Positions 1-8,445 of a DNA stretch of 12,517 nucleotides are shown one piece after another. Positions within the stretch are counted from its first letter, which is position 1, and each line of letters begins with the position of its first letter. This DNA comes from an uncultured Eubacteriales bacterium (GTDB taxonomy: Bacteria > Bacillota > Clostridia > UMGS1883 > UMGS1540): contig USAP01000032.1 of assembly GCA_900552775.1 (NCBI GenBank), positions 1-12,517 of the forward strand, given 5' to 3'. The notes beneath the pieces are model-generated. The model did no database searches. It worked only from the letters and a program-made list of their open reading frames with translations, and was not told the origin of the DNA. The position numbers and the translations under genes are program-made.

Positions 1-1
1 A

Positions 2-1417
2 CTTTATTTATTTCTTGCATTCATATTTTTAACATGCATGGTTCTGCCTGCTGCAGCTGCGGAAGACATTCCGCTCAAAATGACGGAAGTATCATTTTTT
101 GATACCGCCGGGAATCAGCTTTCAAAAATAACCGACGGCAGCATCCGTGCTTCGGCCACGGTTTTCTACGATACTCTGTCACGTGATAATTCCAACCCCA
201 AAGACGGCTCGCTTATATGTGTTCTCTACAGCGGCAACAGACTTAAAGAAATAAACTGCTTAAAAAAATCTTTTTATGCCGGGAACAACCAAATATCTCT
301 TGGGCAATATAATGTTGAAAACGCGGAAAACTCCTGTTTGAAAGTTATGTTCTGGGGAAGCGAGACATCTCTTTCACCGCTTTCACGTTCGGAAACACTT
401 TCATCAAAAAGCCTCAGCGATAAAATAATAAGTTTTGAAGTAAACGGCAAAAAGATGGACATAAACCATCGCCGCGGTATAATCTGGCTTGAAACTGAGA
501 ACGGAGAAGAACTCACAGATGTTTCAGGCGTCACTGTAAAAACCGATTCGGCTGCTTCCATTGAACCGGCGCCGTCATCTCTCGGCAAAATTTCCGACGG
601 TCAGACTTTTATTGTAACAGCCGAAAACGGACAGACGAAAACATATACCGTTAAAATCGAAAAAGCTCTTACATTGCTTAGTAAAGCGGCTGATTTTGAA
701 GGAATCGAACTCGGTGACAACGGAATGCCTCTTAATGCCTCGGGAGATCTCTCCGACTGGAACGTAAGCTCTGTTAACTATCCTTCTTCAAGCGAACTTG
801 TCAAGGAAGAAAACGGAAATACGTATTTTGTTCTTGACTCCGGAAATGCTTCAAACACAAGCAGTTTCACCTTTGCCAGACGTACATGGACACCTGTTTC
901 AAGAGATGAAATGCAAAAACTTTCCGTATCATTTAAAATAAACGTTTTCGGCTTTTATAACAGCTGGACAGATGCCGACATACAAGTAGGATCGCAGCCG
1001 TACAGCTATCTTATGATTTCAAATAACCGTTCACTTCCTTCCGACGGAGTTGTGAACACCGAAAATGAGCTCAAAAAATATTTTCTCAGAGACCGTATGA
1101 CAGGCAGCGGCAGAGGCAAAAACATTTTGATTTGCGACGCCGGGAAATGGTATGAAATAAAATCGGTATGCCATAAATACAGCGATACATCTTGCCTTAT
1201 TGAAACATACGTAAACGGCAGAATGCTTTATGATACCAAGGAATGGGCATACAGTCCTGCAATAACAAAACTTTACGGCGGTTCCGAAAAAAGTACGTTG
1301 AAAACAAACTTTTATGCCGAAAACTTCGATACCAACGGTTGGTTCAGCTTTTTCAACTGGGGCAACAGATGCTTAAAAATCGGCTTTGACGATATAGCGC
1401 TCAGCTATGCCAAATAA
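2..1417 (+). CDS. Secreted modular protein with Ig-like repeat and concanavalin-like C-terminus (5' partial)
   Basis: The reading frame is open to the left edge. The codons before the ATG at 38 encode a hydrophobic stretch (LYLFLAFIFLTC) that continues into VLPAAAA, so the window starts inside a signal peptide and the real start lies upstream; ATG 38 is not the start. The product is exported, with likely cleavage after the Ala run. Counting from Met-38, residues 10-120 form a beta-rich domain of unknown type. Residues 128-208 match the pattern of bacterial Ig/cadherin-like (DUF5018-type) repeats: I-x-F-x-V-N-G near the start and FIVTAENGQTKTYTVKI at the end. Residues 213-459 begin with DFEG and end with a GFDDI strand, as in concanavalin-like (LamG/glucanase fold) domains. 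No catalytic motif was recognised. The next gene starts 21 bases downstream with a related C-terminus, so the two probably form an operon. The exact function is unknown; binding of an extracellular glycan is inferred. Confidence 0.8.
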   Translation, partial: LYLFLAFIFLTCMVLPAAAAEDIPLKMTEVSFFDTAGNQLSKITDGSIRASATVFYDTLSRDNSNPKDGSLICVLYSGNRLKEINCLKKSFYAGNNQISLGQYNVENAENSCLKVMFWGSETSLSPLSRSETLSSKSLSDKIISFEVNGKKMDINHRRGIIWLETENGEELTDVSGVTVKTDSAASIEPAPSSLGKISDGQTFIVTAENGQTKTYTVKIEKALTLLSKAADFEGIELGDNGMPLNASGDLSDWNVSSVNYPSSSELVKEENGNTYFVLDSGNASNTSSFTFARRTWTPVSRDEMQKLSVSFKINVFGFYNSWTDADIQVGSQPYSYLMISNNRSLPSDGVVNTENELKKYFLRDRMTGSGRGKNILICDAGKWYEIKSVCHKYSDTSCLIETYVNGRMLYDTKEWAYSPAITKLYGGSEKSTLKTNFYAENFDTNGWFSFFNWGNRCLKIGFDDIALSYAK

Positions 1418-1438
1418 TCTGTGAAAAGGAGTTAAAAA

Positions 1439-3667
1439 ATGTTAAGAAAAGTTTTATCGGTTATAATATGTATAACACTTCTTTCCTTACCTATACTTTC
1501 CGTAAATGCCGCTGATTCCGAAAACGATATCAAAATACGCATAAACGGCGTACTGGAAAGCTTTGATACAAATGCGGTGATTACCTCGGGCAGAACCTTG
1601 GTTCCTCTGCGCGGTATATTCGAAAAACTCGGCGCGGAGGTATCATGGGACCCCGAAACACGCGAGATATCAGCGGAAAAAGAGGGAATTTCCGTAAATC
1701 TCACCGTGGACTCGGCTAAAGCTTATGTAAACGGGAAAGAAGTGACTCTGGACGTGCCCGCCATAATAATTTTGGGCAGAACCATGGTTCCGCTTCGCTT
1801 TGTAAGCGAGGCGATGGGCGCCATTGTCGAATGGGACGGCGAAAGACGCTGCGCTTATATTTACACGGGCGTACGACAGGATGTTTTGGACGCTTTAAAA
1901 AAATTCGACTCTCTTTTTACGCGTGACATGCTTGACTGGATGATAAGTCTGTATGATAAAGACAGCGGCGGTTTTTATTATTCGCGCAGCTCGCTGAAGC
2001 CGTACTATTTTGCCGCCGATCTTGAATCCACGGATCAGATGTTTGAATTTATGGTCGATATGCGCATAATTCCGAAGGAGCACGGAGTAACCGACATATC
2101 GGTTATGCCTAAGGAATTGCGCGACAAGTTCGCGGAATATATTTTATCGCGCCAGTCCGATGACGACGGATATTTCTATGACCCGCAATTCGGCAAAGAT
2201 GTAACAGACGGCAAACGTGAAAGAAATTTCACAAAATCGATGTATACTCTGAAGGTTCTCGGCGTTTCTCCTCTTTACAAAACTCCTACGGAAAGAATTG
2301 AAGAAATGAAATCGCAGACAGCCGACAGCGCTTCACTGCCCGAGCAATACGAAAATCCCGAAAAATTCAAGGCTTGGCTTGACACTCTTCCCTGGAAGAC
2401 ATATGCATACAGCGCCGGAAACACAGTTGCGTCTTCAATGACGTCAATTCGCGCGGCCGGCTTTGAAAAAATCGTTCAGGATTATTGCACCAATCTCCAG
2501 AACAAGGATACGGGCTTCTGGGGTGACGGACTTTCTTATGACACCTTGAACGCCGCTATGAAAATCGCCGGAATATATGACAAAAATTATCCGTATCCCA
2601 ATCTTGAAAAGGCAATGAAAAGCACAATTGAGGTTGCAAAGACCTGTGAAGCTCCGACAGCTTCAAGCATATGGAATGTTTTGATGCTTATAAACACCGC
2701 CAAAAACACATATACGGAGCAAAATGCAGATGTCATGAAGATGATTGATGACAATGTAATCGAAATTATCGACATTATTCTGGAAACGCTGAAAAAATTC
2801 AAAAAAGACGACGGCGGTTACTCGTACCTGCCGCAGGGCAGTTCAATAACATCTCAGGGCAGCGTGGTTTCTCTCGGGCTTGCCGAGGGCGATATAAACG
2901 GAAACGCATTATGCACCTCCAAGATGCGCGAACAGGCGTATTGGCTTTACAAAATCGTTCCGCCTCCGCTTCTCGACACGGAAAGAGATTACTTTTTTGA
3001 CGGATTGAAAAATGCAAAGCCTATAGAAAAGGATGAATATAATCCCGAAATATGTAATTTCACATTTGAAGATATCAAAAAGGGCAGCATACCGGAAAAC
3101 TTCAAGGTCGGCAAAGCAAATGACAATGTCGGCGAAATATACGTGGATCAGGATCCGGACAATTTCAAACGGCACTGTCTTGTTATTGACGGGAAGCCCG
3201 GCGGCTGGCTCACACTGCAGGTTCCTCTCGGCTCCTCGCCGAACTATAAAAAATATACCGTTTCTCAGCGCTTTATGCTTGAAGAAGCCGGCAATCCCGC
3301 TGCCAGATATTACATATACGTAGGCGGCAAAGCATATGAATGGTGCATAGACGCTTACGGTGCCGCCGGGAATTTTGCCAATTTAACGTACCGCTGCGAT
3401 GACAACCACGGCATGGGAGATAAAATTGCAACATTTGAAATCGGAGAATGGCATGACCTGAAAATAGAGTATATCCCGAACGGTCTTAAGGAAACAAAGG
3501 TTATTTTCTATCTTGACGGCAAAAAGATTCTGGATACCGACAAATACCACAACGGCGGAGACGAAACAAAAACCCCCGTTAAAATAATTTCAAATATGAC
3601 AATAGGCAAATTCAGCGATACGGGCGGAAAACTTCTCCTGGATGACATCAAAGTTACTGCCGAATAG
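1439..3667 (+). CDS. Secreted stalk-domain protein with toroid-like helical region and concanavalin-like C-terminus
   Basis: The start is ATG 1439, preceded by AAGGAG at 1426-1431. Residues 1-25 are a signal peptide (MLRK, then a hydrophobic core, then SVNAA), so the product is exported. Residues 28-150 are a copper-amine-oxidase N-terminal (stalk) domain with its internal duplication visible: GRTLVPLRGIFEKLGAEVSW from residue 51 and GRTMVPLRFVSEAMGAIVEW from residue 113. This domain is a structural or wall-associated module and does not imply oxidase activity. Residues ~160-510 are mostly helical and contain DxxxGGF/GYF/GFW/GGY repeats near 172, 241, 357 and 458, as in terpenoid-cyclase/prenyltransferase alpha/alpha-toroid proteins and some polysaccharide-active enzymes. 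Residues ~538-742 start with FTFEDI and end with LLLDDIKV, a concanavalin-like fold. I cannot assign a catalytic family. A hairpin terminator lies 17 bases after the stop. A polysaccharide-acting or polymer-binding role is inferred. Confidence 0.85.
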   Translation: MLRKVLSVIICITLLSLPILSVNAADSENDIKIRINGVLESFDTNAVITSGRTLVPLRGIFEKLGAEVSWDPETREISAEKEGISVNLTVDSAKAYVNGKEVTLDVPAIIILGRTMVPLRFVSEAMGAIVEWDGERRCAYIYTGVRQDVLDALKKFDSLFTRDMLDWMISLYDKDSGGFYYSRSSLKPYYFAADLESTDQMFEFMVDMRIIPKEHGVTDISVMPKELRDKFAEYILSRQSDDDGYFYDPQFGKDVTDGKRERNFTKSMYTLKVLGVSPLYKTPTERIEEMKSQTADSASLPEQYENPEKFKAWLDTLPWKTYAYSAGNTVASSMTSIRAAGFEKIVQDYCTNLQNKDTGFWGDGLSYDTLNAAMKIAGIYDKNYPYPNLEKAMKSTIEVAKTCEAPTASSIWNVLMLINTAKNTYTEQNADVMKMIDDNVIEIIDIILETLKKFKKDDGGYSYLPQGSSITSQGSVVSLGLAEGDINGNALCTSKMREQAYWLYKIVPPPLLDTERDYFFDGLKNAKPIEKDEYNPEICNFTFEDIKKGSIPENFKVGKANDNVGEIYVDQDPDNFKRHCLVIDGKPGGWLTLQVPLGSSPNYKKYTVSQRFMLEEAGNPAARYYIYVGGKAYEWCIDAYGAAGNFANLTYRCDDNHGMGDKIATFEIGEWHDLKIEYIPNGLKETKVIFYLDGKKILDTDKYHNGGDETKTPVKIISNMTIGKFSDTGGKLLLDDIKVTAE

Positions 3668-3684
3668 TTTTCCGAATTCTCAAT

Positions 3685-3727
3685 GGGGATGTTTAAAAAA
3701 TTTTAAACATCCCCTGCTTTTTTATTA
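3685..3727 (+). terminator. Rho-independent terminator of the secreted-protein operon
   Basis: A near-perfect 14-bp inverted repeat begins with GGGGATGTTT and returns as AAACATCCCC at 3705-3714. It is followed at once by TG-C-TTTTTT-ATT. The GC-rich base, AT-rich top and U-run are the classic intrinsic-terminator layout. It starts 17 bases after the stop of the stalk-domain gene and lies before the next promoter, so it separates the two transcription units. Confidence 0.9.
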
Positions 3728-3734
3728 AAAAGTG

Positions 3735-3763
3735 TTGAAAATATTTTCATTTTATGATATGAT
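3735..3763 (+). promoter_or_regulatory. Sigma-A/sigma-70-type promoter of the isomerase-GH2 operon
   Basis: TTGAAA at 3735-3740 (5 of 6 matches to TTGACA) and TATGAT at 3758-3763 (5 of 6 to TATAAT) are separated by exactly 17 bases. The promoter lies just after the upstream terminator and about 50 bases before the isomerase start. No operator palindrome was obvious in the short leader (3764-3813), so regulation of the sugar operon is not visible here. Confidence 0.75.
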
Positions 3764-3800
3764 TACAAAAGATAAACAGTATAAAACGGAAATTATTTTT

Positions 3801-3807
3801 GGAGGAG
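3801..3807 (+). promoter_or_regulatory. Ribosome binding site deciding the isomerase start
   Basis: GGAGGAG lies 6 bases before ATG 3814. A longer in-frame reading from TTG 3799 would place this ribosome binding site inside the gene and leaves no binding site of its own. ATG 3814 is therefore the start. Confidence 0.85.
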
Positions 3808-3813
3808 ATAATA

Positions 3814-5217
3814 ATGCTGAATTATAAAATCAAGATAGGCTTAATACCCGATGTAAGAGATTTGGGTGACTTTGCCACCAGAAAAGGAATTTTTGAACCG
3901 GCAAAAGGCGTTGACAGAAAAAACGATGTTGTTAAGTATATAAAAAATAATTTCACTGATGAGCAAACGGAATTTACCGATTTGGAATGGCTTAATGAAT
4001 TGGGCGTTCTCTACAAAAATGCCGATTGCGAAAAAGTGTGCGAATATCTGAAAAAAGAAAAAGTTGATGCAATTTTTATCATTAACTGCAATTTCGGAAA
4101 CGAGGAAGCCTGCGGAAGAGTTGCAAAGGAAATGGGTTTGCCGGTTCTTCTTTGGGGTCCGCAGGACACCGTGTTTGATGAGGACGGTATGCGTTATACG
4201 GATTCGCAATGCGGGTTGTTTGCCATAAGCAAACAGCTGCGGCGCTATCATGTACCGTTTACATACATAGAAAACTGTACCGCGGAAAGTGAAATCTTCA
4301 AAGCCGGCTTTGAAAAGTTTTTATCGGTTGTGACCATGGTCAAAAATTTCAAAAATCTAAACGTTGTTCAGGTAGGAACGAGGCTCACACCTTTTAAAAG
4401 CGTTATGTTTAACGAGCTGGAGCTTACGGAAAAGTTCGGAATTAATATGAATAATCTTAATCTTGCACAGTTTGAGGAGAAATTCAATAAGCTGATTTCG
4501 TCAAAATCAAATGAGCTTGCAAGGGATATTACCGATCTGAAAAAGAAATATAATGTTGACGGACTCGATGATGAAACGTTAAAGAAGCTGCTGACATTTG
4601 TTTATGTATACAAAGAAATAACAGATGAAACCGGCGCCGACGTTCTTTCCTCTGAGTGCTGGACTGCAATGCCGCTTGCGGTTGGCGCAAATCCGTGTCT
4701 TGCGATGAGCATTCTTTATGATATGGGATATATTGTTGCCTGCGAATCGGATGTGCACGGTGCGATTACATGTGCTCTTTTGAGCTGTGCATCTCGCGGA
4801 AAAGCCGCTCCGCTTTTCGGTGAATTTACCGCAAGGCACCCCGAAAACAGAAATGCCGAGCTTTTGTGGCATTGCGGACCGTTCCCCTATTCGGCAAAAG
4901 CAGACCGCTCCGAAGCAAAGCTATTCAACACAAAACCGTCGTTTAAGGCAAAAGACGGTGATTACACTATTGCAAGATTTCAGGGAGACAGCGGAAAATA
5001 CACTCTCTTGGGCGGTCAGTTTAAAACAACAGAAGGCCCGTACACCTTCGGAACATATATGTGGGCGGAATTTAAAAATTTGTCCGCAGTGGAAAAGAAA
5101 TTGATAGACGGCCCGTATATTCACCACATGACGGAGGCTTACGGAACATATGCGGATGTACTCCAAGAATTCTGCAAGTACATACCGGAGCTTGAATACG
5201 ACCCGATAGAAGATTAA
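3814..5217 (+). CDS. L-fucose/L-arabinose isomerase-fold family protein
   Basis: A 467-residue cytoplasmic protein with no signal peptide or membrane segment. The N-terminal half has alternating alpha/beta sugar-binding segments (IGLIPDVRDLG at 6-16, VDAIFIINCNFGNEEA near 84-99). The C-terminal half has the FucI/AraA-type metal-site region: SSECWTAMP with E281, ACESDVHG with E311, D313 and H315, LLWHCG with H353, and IHHM with H437-H438. In E. coli AraA the Mn ligands are E306, E333, H350 and H450, and in FucI they are E337, D361 and H528. By analogy E281, E311 or D313, and one of the late histidines should bind the metal. Such enzymes interconvert an aldose and a ketose. FucI is about 590 residues and AraA about 500, so this belongs to a shorter, poorly characterised subgroup and its sugar is not known. 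It is the first gene of its operon and is followed after 53 bases by a GH2 enzyme. Confidence 0.8.
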   Translation: MLNYKIKIGLIPDVRDLGDFATRKGIFEPAKGVDRKNDVVKYIKNNFTDEQTEFTDLEWLNELGVLYKNADCEKVCEYLKKEKVDAIFIINCNFGNEEACGRVAKEMGLPVLLWGPQDTVFDEDGMRYTDSQCGLFAISKQLRRYHVPFTYIENCTAESEIFKAGFEKFLSVVTMVKNFKNLNVVQVGTRLTPFKSVMFNELELTEKFGINMNNLNLAQFEEKFNKLISSKSNELARDITDLKKKYNVDGLDDETLKKLLTFVYVYKEITDETGADVLSSECWTAMPLAVGANPCLAMSILYDMGYIVACESDVHGAITCALLSCASRGKAAPLFGEFTARHPENRNAELLWHCGPFPYSAKADRSEAKLFNTKPSFKAKDGDYTIARFQGDSGKYTLLGGQFKTTEGPYTFGTYMWAEFKNLSAVEKKLIDGPYIHHMTEAYGTYADVLQEFCKYIPELEYDPIED

Positions 5218-5260
5218 GCAGCCGAAAGTTAGCAATTCTTTACAACAGTTATAACAGAAT

Positions 5261-5264
5261 GGAG
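5261..5264 (+). promoter_or_regulatory. Ribosome binding site deciding the GH2 start
   Basis: GGAG lies 6 bases before ATG 5271. The alternative in-frame ATG 5259 overlaps this site and has no Shine-Dalgarno-like sequence of its own. The start was therefore set at 5271. Confidence 0.65.
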
Positions 5265-5270
5265 AAAAAA

Positions 5271-7595
5271 ATGAGAGAAAAAATTCTGCTGGACAATGAT
5301 TGGAAATTTCACAGAGGCGATTTGCCTAAAAAAAAGAATTTGATGAAAGGCGCATATTACATAAGCGCAAAAACCGAGCGCATGCTTTTGGGTCCTGCGG
5401 CCTACCTAACAAAGGACGATTCATATGCGTTTGAGCCGAAAGAAATGTGCGATGAAAACTGGGAAAACGTGGATTTGCCTCACGATTATGTTATAGAGGG
5501 CACGCCAAGCACAAAATATCCGCAGGCACGCGGATATTTAAAGTATGAAAATGCATGGTACAGAAAGCACTTTAATTTAAGCCCAGAAGATACGGACAAA
5601 CGTATTTTACTTTACTTTGAAGGCGTTGCAACAAATGCAACGGTATATCTGAACGGCTGTCTTGTAAAACATAATTTTTGCGGATATACGCCGTTTGAAA
5701 TCGATGTTACAAGCACCGTATATTTTGACAAAGAAAATGTGCTTGCCGTTTATACAGACACATCGGATAATGAAGGCTGGTGGTATGAGGGCGGCGGAAT
5801 ATACCGTCATGTATGGCTTATAAAAACAGATAAAATTGCCGTTGATTTATGGGGCGTCTATGTAAATCCGCAGAAAAACGACAGCGGCTGGACGGTAAAC
5901 ACGGAAACAACACTTATAAATTCCTCCGAAAACAATGCGTGTGTTATGGTAAAATCCGTTATTTCCGATCAAAGCGGCAATGAAGTCGGCAGTGCTGAAA
6001 ATAACATTGACACATGCGCATGGGAAAAAAGCATATTAAATCATCAAATAGACGTGAAAGAACCGCTGCTGTGGGATATTGACAGCCCGAATTTATATTC
6101 GATGACAACATATGTGTGCAGAGACGGCAAAGAAATCGACAAAACAATAACTAAATTCGGTTTCAGAACATTTTATTTTGACGCCGAAAAGGGATTTTTC
6201 TTAAACGGCAGAAATGTAAAAATAAAAGGTGTATGCAGTCATCAGGACTACGGATTGACAGGCAGAGCAATACCCGATAATCTCCATCATTACAGAGCTG
6301 AGCTCATAAAAGAAATGGGTGCAAACGGATACAGAACCTCGCACTACCCTCACGCGGAGGCAATGATGGATGCACTTGACGAAATAGGAATACTTGTAAT
6401 GGATGAAACGCGTTGGTTTGAGGCAACGGACGAAGGCAAAGAACAGCTTGCTTCTCTTGTAAAGCGCGACAGAAATCACCCGTCTGTAATCTTGTGGTCG
6501 GTGGGGAATGAAGAACCCAAGCATCTTACCGAGCAAGGCAGAAGAATTACAAAGGCTTTAAAAGCGCTTGTGCTGAAATACGATAAATCAAGACCCGTAA
6601 CAACGGCTGTTTCCGACAACCCCATTGCGGCAACTGTTTTTGATACGGTTGACGTTATAGGAGTTAATTATAATCTTCATCAATACGATGAATTACATAA
6701 AAGATACCCCGAAAAACCTTTTGTATCAAGCGAATGCTGTGCAACGGGTTCCACTCGCGGCTGGTATAAAGACGACAGTGAAACAAGGTCATTTTTAAGT
6801 GCATATGACAAGGACACAACAAAATGGTTTATATCACGTGAAAAAACATGGAAATTTGTTATGGAGCGCAACTGGGTTGCAGGCGCTTTTCAGTGGATTG
6901 CAATTGAACACAGAGGTGAATGTGTGTGGCCGAGACTTTGCTCACAATCAGGCGCTATAGATATGTATCTTCAAAAGAAAGACGCCTTCTATCAGAACCA
7001 GTCTCACTGGCTCGAAACCCCGATGATACATCTGATGCCGCACTGGAATCATGAAGGTATGGAGGGCGAAGAAATTCTTGTCCGCGCATACACAAACTGC
7101 GAGGAAACCGAACTGTTTTTAAACGGCAGAAGTTTGGGCGTTAAAAAAGTGGAACGTTTCGGTCATGCGGATTGGATTGTTAAATATGAAAAAGGCACCG
7201 TGGAAGCGGTCGGCAGAAACGGCGGAAAAGAAATTGTACGCGACATTGTTCGTACAAGCGGGCACGCTGCCGCGCTTAAACTCAAACAGGATAACACGCT
7301 TTATTCGGCGAACGGTCAGGATTTACTGCTCTTTACATGCTATTGCGTTGACGAAAACGGGATTACCGTGCCCGATGCGGAGCCGTTTGTGAAGTTTGAT
7401 ATAAACAGATTCGGAAAAATTGTCGGAACGGGTTCCGATATAACTGATCACGTACCGCCCATGTTCCAGGACAGAAAAATGCGTGCCGGACTTTGTTCGG
7501 TTGCGGTAAAAGCAGGCAGTGAACCCGGCTGTCTTAAGCTGTACGCCTCTGCCGAAAATCTTAAAAATGCGGTAATTTCGGTAGAACTTGAATAG
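5271..7595 (+). CDS. Glycoside hydrolase family 2 enzyme (beta-galactosidase-like), cytoplasmic
   Basis: A 774-residue retaining glycosidase. It has no signal peptide, so it acts inside the cell on imported oligosaccharide. Domains in order: sugar-binding jelly roll (~5-190, with WENVDLPHDYVIEG and GGGIYRHVWL), Ig-like domain (~195-310), TIM barrel (~312-590), DUF4982-like domain (~600-665, ETELFLNGRSLG) and a GH2 C-terminal Ig-like domain (~669-774). Both GH2 signatures are present: NGRNVKIKGVCSHQD leading to RTSHYP (355-360), and DRNHPSVILWSVGNEE. The acid/base is E414 (in NEE) and the nucleophile E488 (in SSECC). Their 74-residue spacing is close to the 76 of LacZ E461/E537. GH2 includes beta-galactosidases, beta-glucuronidases, beta-mannosidases and arabinosidases; sequence inspection does not settle the substrate. 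Co-transcription with a FucI/AraA-like isomerase suggests a galactose-, fucose- or arabinose-type sugar, which is inference. The gene appears intact. Confidence 0.92.
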   Translation: MREKILLDNDWKFHRGDLPKKKNLMKGAYYISAKTERMLLGPAAYLTKDDSYAFEPKEMCDENWENVDLPHDYVIEGTPSTKYPQARGYLKYENAWYRKHFNLSPEDTDKRILLYFEGVATNATVYLNGCLVKHNFCGYTPFEIDVTSTVYFDKENVLAVYTDTSDNEGWWYEGGGIYRHVWLIKTDKIAVDLWGVYVNPQKNDSGWTVNTETTLINSSENNACVMVKSVISDQSGNEVGSAENNIDTCAWEKSILNHQIDVKEPLLWDIDSPNLYSMTTYVCRDGKEIDKTITKFGFRTFYFDAEKGFFLNGRNVKIKGVCSHQDYGLTGRAIPDNLHHYRAELIKEMGANGYRTSHYPHAEAMMDALDEIGILVMDETRWFEATDEGKEQLASLVKRDRNHPSVILWSVGNEEPKHLTEQGRRITKALKALVLKYDKSRPVTTAVSDNPIAATVFDTVDVIGVNYNLHQYDELHKRYPEKPFVSSECCATGSTRGWYKDDSETRSFLSAYDKDTTKWFISREKTWKFVMERNWVAGAFQWIAIEHRGECVWPRLCSQSGAIDMYLQKKDAFYQNQSHWLETPMIHLMPHWNHEGMEGEEILVRAYTNCEETELFLNGRSLGVKKVERFGHADWIVKYEKGTVEAVGRNGGKEIVRDIVRTSGHAAALKLKQDNTLYSANGQDLLLFTCYCVDENGITVPDAEPFVKFDINRFGKIVGTGSDITDHVPPMFQDRKMRAGLCSVAVKAGSEPGCLKLYASAENLKNAVISVELE

Positions 7596-7598
7596 TGA

Positions 7599-8435
7599 TT
7601 CGGAACAGCGTCCGGCTATTTAAAAGACCTAAAATGCAACACTTATTGAATGGTGCCGTTTATTGCGTATATGGCAATTTTTGCAATTCCGACATCGGCA
7701 TTTTGTTTTTCCGTAAGCGGCGGCTGGGCGGACTTTGCCTCCGTTCCGAAAGGCGTTTTGGTTATAATAATGCTTTGCGTCGGAATGGGCCACGCATGGT
7801 TTATGTTGGAACTTTACGCTGTATCTGCAGCATTTCTGCCTTTTATAAAGCTGCAAAACAAAGAAAAATTCACACACCTTTGTTCGTCTCTCGGCTTAGT
7901 TCCCATATTGCTTTTTGCAATACCTCTCTGTTTTGCGGCACAGGTTTTAAATGTTATTGAGGTTTTCCGAAACTTATTCTATTTTCTTCTGTTTCTTCTC
8001 GGATTTTTTGTTTTCTCATCGGAAGAAATACAAATGGGACTGCAAAAATACAGTCTGCCTCTGTTGATATCGGCGCTTATTTTGTTTATACCTCAGGCGT
8101 ACATAAACTTTGGGCGCGGTTTCGCCGTATCGGCAAAACACCCTGCCGCCATCATATACGGTTACGTAATGTGTCTGGCGCTTTTAGGTATGGGAAAAAA
8201 GTATCTTTCATTTGAAACACCGTTTACGCATTATATGGCAAAAAGAAGCTTTCTCATATATCTTTTTCACTATCTCCCAATGCTTATTACGACGTACTTT
8301 GCCGTAAATTTTATGAAGCTGCCAATTATACTTGAATATACAACCGTATTTGTTCTGAGCGCCGCCGAAAGCGTGATAATAAGCGAGCTTATATACAGAA
8401 TTACTCCGCTGCGAAAACTTTTCGGCGGACGCTGA
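7599..8435 (+). pseudogene. Acyltransferase-3 family membrane protein, N-terminally truncated and probably frameshifted
   Basis: An open frame from ATG 7650 gives 261 residues with about eight membrane segments. It starts MVPFIAYMAIFAIP and includes GHAWFMLELY (~48-57) and SFLIYLFHYLP (~207-217), features of acyltransferase-3 proteins such as the MdoC/OpgC type, which add acyl groups to sugars at the membrane. Family members usually have about 350-400 residues and ten membrane segments; the first two, carrying the conserved R/H region, are missing. ATG 7650 follows an in-frame TGA directly and has no ribosome binding site. In the +2 frame just upstream (7608-7646), RLFKRPKMQHLL reads like the basic linker that normally precedes LLxPFI, so dropping one base near 7649 would join the two parts. 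The GH2 stop lies only 3 bases before this remnant, leaving no room for the missing start. It is probably a decayed gene; a short functional protein from ATG 7650 is the alternative. Confidence 0.6.
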
Positions 8436-8445
8436 TTAAGTTTTC

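Noticed and set aside
3799..3813. TTG start for the isomerase
   Set aside because: It would translate the strong GGAGGAG site itself; ATG 3814 is correctly spaced behind that site.
5259..5270. Upstream ATG 5259 for the GH2 gene
   Set aside because: No Shine-Dalgarno-like sequence precedes it, while GGAG is well placed for ATG 5271.
7595..7960. A separate 121-codon gene from GTG 7595
   Set aside because: It overlaps the acyltransferase frame, its product after about residue 20 is Cys/Arg-rich and unlike any protein I know, and only its first codons seem meaningful, as the displaced N-terminal linker of the acyltransferase remnant.
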